From NCBI RefSeq assembly GCF_018449655.1, contig NZ_JAAVUX010000015.1, forward strand, positions 1 to 64,000: a stretch of 64,000 nt of DNA, read 5' to 3'. This DNA is from Pseudomonas sp. dw_358. Its GTDB lineage: Bacteria > Pseudomonadota > Gammaproteobacteria > Pseudomonadales > Pseudomonadaceae. Position numbers and translations under genes: made by a program. The notes under the pieces are model-generated. The model worked only from the letters and a program-made list of their open reading frames with translations, did not search any database and was not told the DNA's origin. Of this stretch, positions 62,492-64,000 are shown piece by piece (position 1 is the stretch's first letter; the number at the start of each line of letters is the position of its first letter).

Positions 62492-62926
62492 ATGACCACA
62501 CACATTCAACGCTCGGCCTTGTTGCCGTATCCCGCACAGGCTCTGTATGACCTGGTCAACGATGTGGCCCGGTACCCGGAGTTCCTGCCGTGGTGCTCGG
62601 CCTCGACCGTGCTGGATGCCACGGATGTCTCGATGCGGGCCAAAGTCGAGGTGGCCAAGGGTGGCCTCAGCCAGCATTTCGTGACGAAAAACCAGCTGGT
62701 GCCGGGGCAGTCCATCGAGATGAACCTTGAGGAAGGTCCGTTCAGCCAGCTGCATGGGCTGTGGGTGTTCAAGGCGCTGGGTGAGAAGGCCTGCAAGATC
62801 AGCCTCGACCTGTCGTTTGACTATGCCGGGCCGGTGGTTCGGGCGACGTTGGGGCCGCTGTTCAATCAGGCGGCGAATCAGTTGGTCGATGCCTTCTGTC
62901 AGCGTGCCAAGCAACTCCATGGCTGA
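62492..62926 (+). CDS. ratA: RatA / coenzyme Q-binding START domain protein
   Basis: The 144-residue protein begins MTTHIQRSALLPYPAQAL and has the VARYPEFLPWCSAS motif and the FSQLHGLWVF segment of the polyketide-cyclase/COQ10 START family. E. coli RatA was reported to block 70S ribosome assembly, while related COQ10 proteins bind ubiquinone. AGGGGAAGA precedes the ATG at 62492. It overlaps rnfH by eight bases. Confidence 0.93.
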   Translation: MTTHIQRSALLPYPAQALYDLVNDVARYPEFLPWCSASTVLDATDVSMRAKVEVAKGGLSQHFVTKNQLVPGQSIEMNLEEGPFSQLHGLWVFKALGEKACKISLDLSFDYAGPVVRATLGPLFNQAANQLVDAFCQRAKQLHG

Positions 62927-63233
62927 GCCGATTGCGATCGAGGTGGTGTACGCCACGCCCGAGCAGCAGGGTTTGATTCGCCTGGACGTGCCGGCTGGCA
63001 GCAGTCTGTCAGCCGTGCTGCAATTGGACTTGGTCCAGCAGCAGTGGCCGCAGCTCGACCTGGGCCAAATGCCGGTGGGGATCTTTGGCAAGGTGGTTGC
63101 CGACCCGAACAAACACGTGATGCAGGCCGGTGAGCGGATCGAGATCTACCGACCGTTGTTGGCGGATCCGAAAGAGGTGCGTCGTTTGCGCGCAGCCAAG
63201 GCAGCACGCGATCGGGCGGCCTCGGGTGGCTGA
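62919..63233 (+). CDS. rnfH: RnfH family ubiquitin-like protein
   Basis: The 104-residue protein has a beta-grasp fold pattern (IEVVYATPEQQGLIRLDVPAG, then PVGIFGKVV and GERIEIYRPLLADPKEVRR) typical of the RnfH/RatB family; the late YRPL-DPKE-RR signature is clear. Its function is not settled; it is almost always next to ratA. It starts within the last codons of ratA, so the two are coupled. Confidence 0.92.
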   Translation: MAEPIAIEVVYATPEQQGLIRLDVPAGSSLSAVLQLDLVQQQWPQLDLGQMPVGIFGKVVADPNKHVMQAGERIEIYRPLLADPKEVRRLRAAKAARDRAASGG

Positions 63234-63263
63234 AGGTTTTTTCACGCAGTCAATTGCGCCCAT

Positions 63264-63292
63264 AAAAAAGCCCGAACATGTCGGGCTTTTTT
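63264..63292. terminator. Bidirectional terminator between rnfH and bamE
   Basis: AAAAAAGCCCGA and TCGGGCTTTTTT form a perfect 12-base stem around a five-base loop. Both strands end in a T run, so it can stop rnfH on the plus strand and bamE on the minus strand. Confidence 0.95.
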
Positions 63293-63308
63293 GTGGGCGC
63301 TGTCCGGC

Positions 63309-63833
63309 TTATTGCGGACCGGGTTCCAGCGGCGGCACGGTCGGGACCGGTATGGTTTTCACACCGTCGACGTCTTTCTGGATTTGGTCGAGCAGCGAAC
63401 CTGGCTTGGCCGGGGCGTCCGGTTTTGGCGTGTCGCCCTGCTGAACCGGGGCTGCGGTGCTGTCGGCAGGCTTGCCGAGCAAGGCCTGGTCGCGGCTCAC
63501 GCCTGGCATGAAATCACCTGACAGGCTCGCAAGCTGATCATTCTCGTTGAAGAAGATGCTCATGCTTTCTTGCTGCCGTTCACCACCGCCCGGCTGCAGG
63601 GTGTACATGTAATCCCAGCGGTTAGGGTGAAAGGTGTCGACGATCAGGGGGTTGCCCATGATAAACCGTACTTGCCGGCGGGTCATTCCTGGCCGTAACT
63701 GGTCTATCATGTCCTGCGTCACGACATTGCCCTGTTGGATGTCGATTTTGTAAACCCCGGGGAATGAACAACCGGCGAGTGCGAGCAGTCCCACGAAGGT
63801 GAGGCTGGTTAGCAAGTGCTTGGTGTTTTGCAT
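63309..63833 (-). CDS. bamE: Outer membrane protein assembly factor BamE (SmpA/OmlA)
   Basis: BamE is a lipoprotein of the BAM complex that inserts beta-barrel proteins into the outer membrane. The 174-residue precursor has the lipobox LAGC (near residues 19-22). The SmpA/OmlA domain follows, with [19 protein letters not shown] and the WDYMYTL strand. The C-terminal 60 residues form a proline- and threonine-rich tail, longer than in E. coli. It is divergent from fur, the arrangement usual for this pair in Pseudomonas. Confidence 0.95.
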   Translation of the reverse strand: MQNTKHLLTSLTFVGLLALAGCSFPGVYKIDIQQGNVVTQDMIDQLRPGMTRRQVRFIMGNPLIVDTFHPNRWDYMYTLQPGGGERQQESMSIFFNENDQLASLSGDFMPGVSRDQALLGKPADSTAAPVQQGDTPKPDAPAKPGSLLDQIQKDVDGVKTIPVPTVPPLEPGPQ

Positions 63834-63931
63834 CGGTGGGCGACTTCCACTATCTTGGCTGGGACAAACTAAACCCCGATCATACCCGCATTAAGAGAAG
63901 CTGCGAAGCAGCATCGGCGAGAAAGCTGACC

Positions 63932-64000
63932 ATGGTTGAAAATAGCGAATTACGTAAAGCGGGCCTCAAGGTTACCCTGCCGCGAGTGAAGATTCTGCAG
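63932..64000 (+). CDS. fur: Ferric uptake regulator Fur (partial, runs off the window)
   Basis: The first 23 codons of a gene that continues past the window read MVENSELRKAGLKVTLPRVK, the standard start of Pseudomonas Fur, the iron-responsive repressor. The ATG at 63932 is divergent from bamE with a 98-base spacer, which must hold both promoters. No Fur box is recognised in that spacer by eye. Confidence 0.93.
   Translation, partial: MVENSELRKAGLKVTLPRVKILQ

Overview
The window is chromosomal DNA from a Pseudomonas of the fluorescens/putida type. The evidence is the GC-rich coding sequence, an overlapping recC-recB-recD operon, an HBM-domain chemoreceptor that I recall as close to McpS, REP-like repeats, and the block ssrA - Fe-S/FAD lactate dehydrogenase - smpB - ratA - rnfH - bamE - fur. 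Everything here comes from reading the sequence; no database search was run.

Positions 1-31.8 kb look like ordinary chromosome. In order it holds: recCBD (exonuclease V); a minus-strand operon of a TIM-barrel protein, a 2-oxoglutarate/Fe(II) oxygenase and an amino-acid-type ABC importer with fused permease and ATPase; a LysR regulator divergent from mmsA-mmsB (valine catabolism); mdaB with its own LysR gene; ggt overlapped by a lipoprotein gene; and a sensory block. The sensory block contains an HBM chemoreceptor, a receiver-CheC protein with a PAS-GGDEF cyclase behind a sigma-54-like promoter, a DUF1543 protein, and a GAF histidine kinase with a soluble PAS-PAS-MCP protein. Small conserved genes and a pRiA4b ORF-3 protein follow.

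From about 31.9 to 57.9 kb lies a genomic island ending at the 3' end of ssrA (tmRNA). Next to ssrA is a P4-type integrase. Inward comes about 950 bases of non-coding DNA with large perfect inverted repeats, then a second, unrelated tyrosine recombinase whose stop overlaps a small partner gene. The cargo is anti-phage defence. One part is a two-gene cassette that matches Druantia type III (druH, druE). The other is a minus-strand operon of hsdR, an AlbA_2/ATPase-type regulator, hsdM, hsdS and an Mrr-like endonuclease. An intact IS66 element with 22-bp terminal repeats and a perfect 8-bp target duplication sits between the two.

Positions 57.9-64 kb are core chromosome again: tmRNA, a small exported protein, a D-lactate dehydrogenase-type enzyme, smpB, ratA, rnfH, bamE and the start of fur.

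The most notable signal is an array of five 11-bp tandem repeats inside the AlbA_2/ATPase gene of the restriction operon. Because 11 is not a multiple of 3, this array could switch the gene on and off. The palindrome-rich segment between the two recombinases and the candidate attachment-site remnants at the island ends also deserve a second look.
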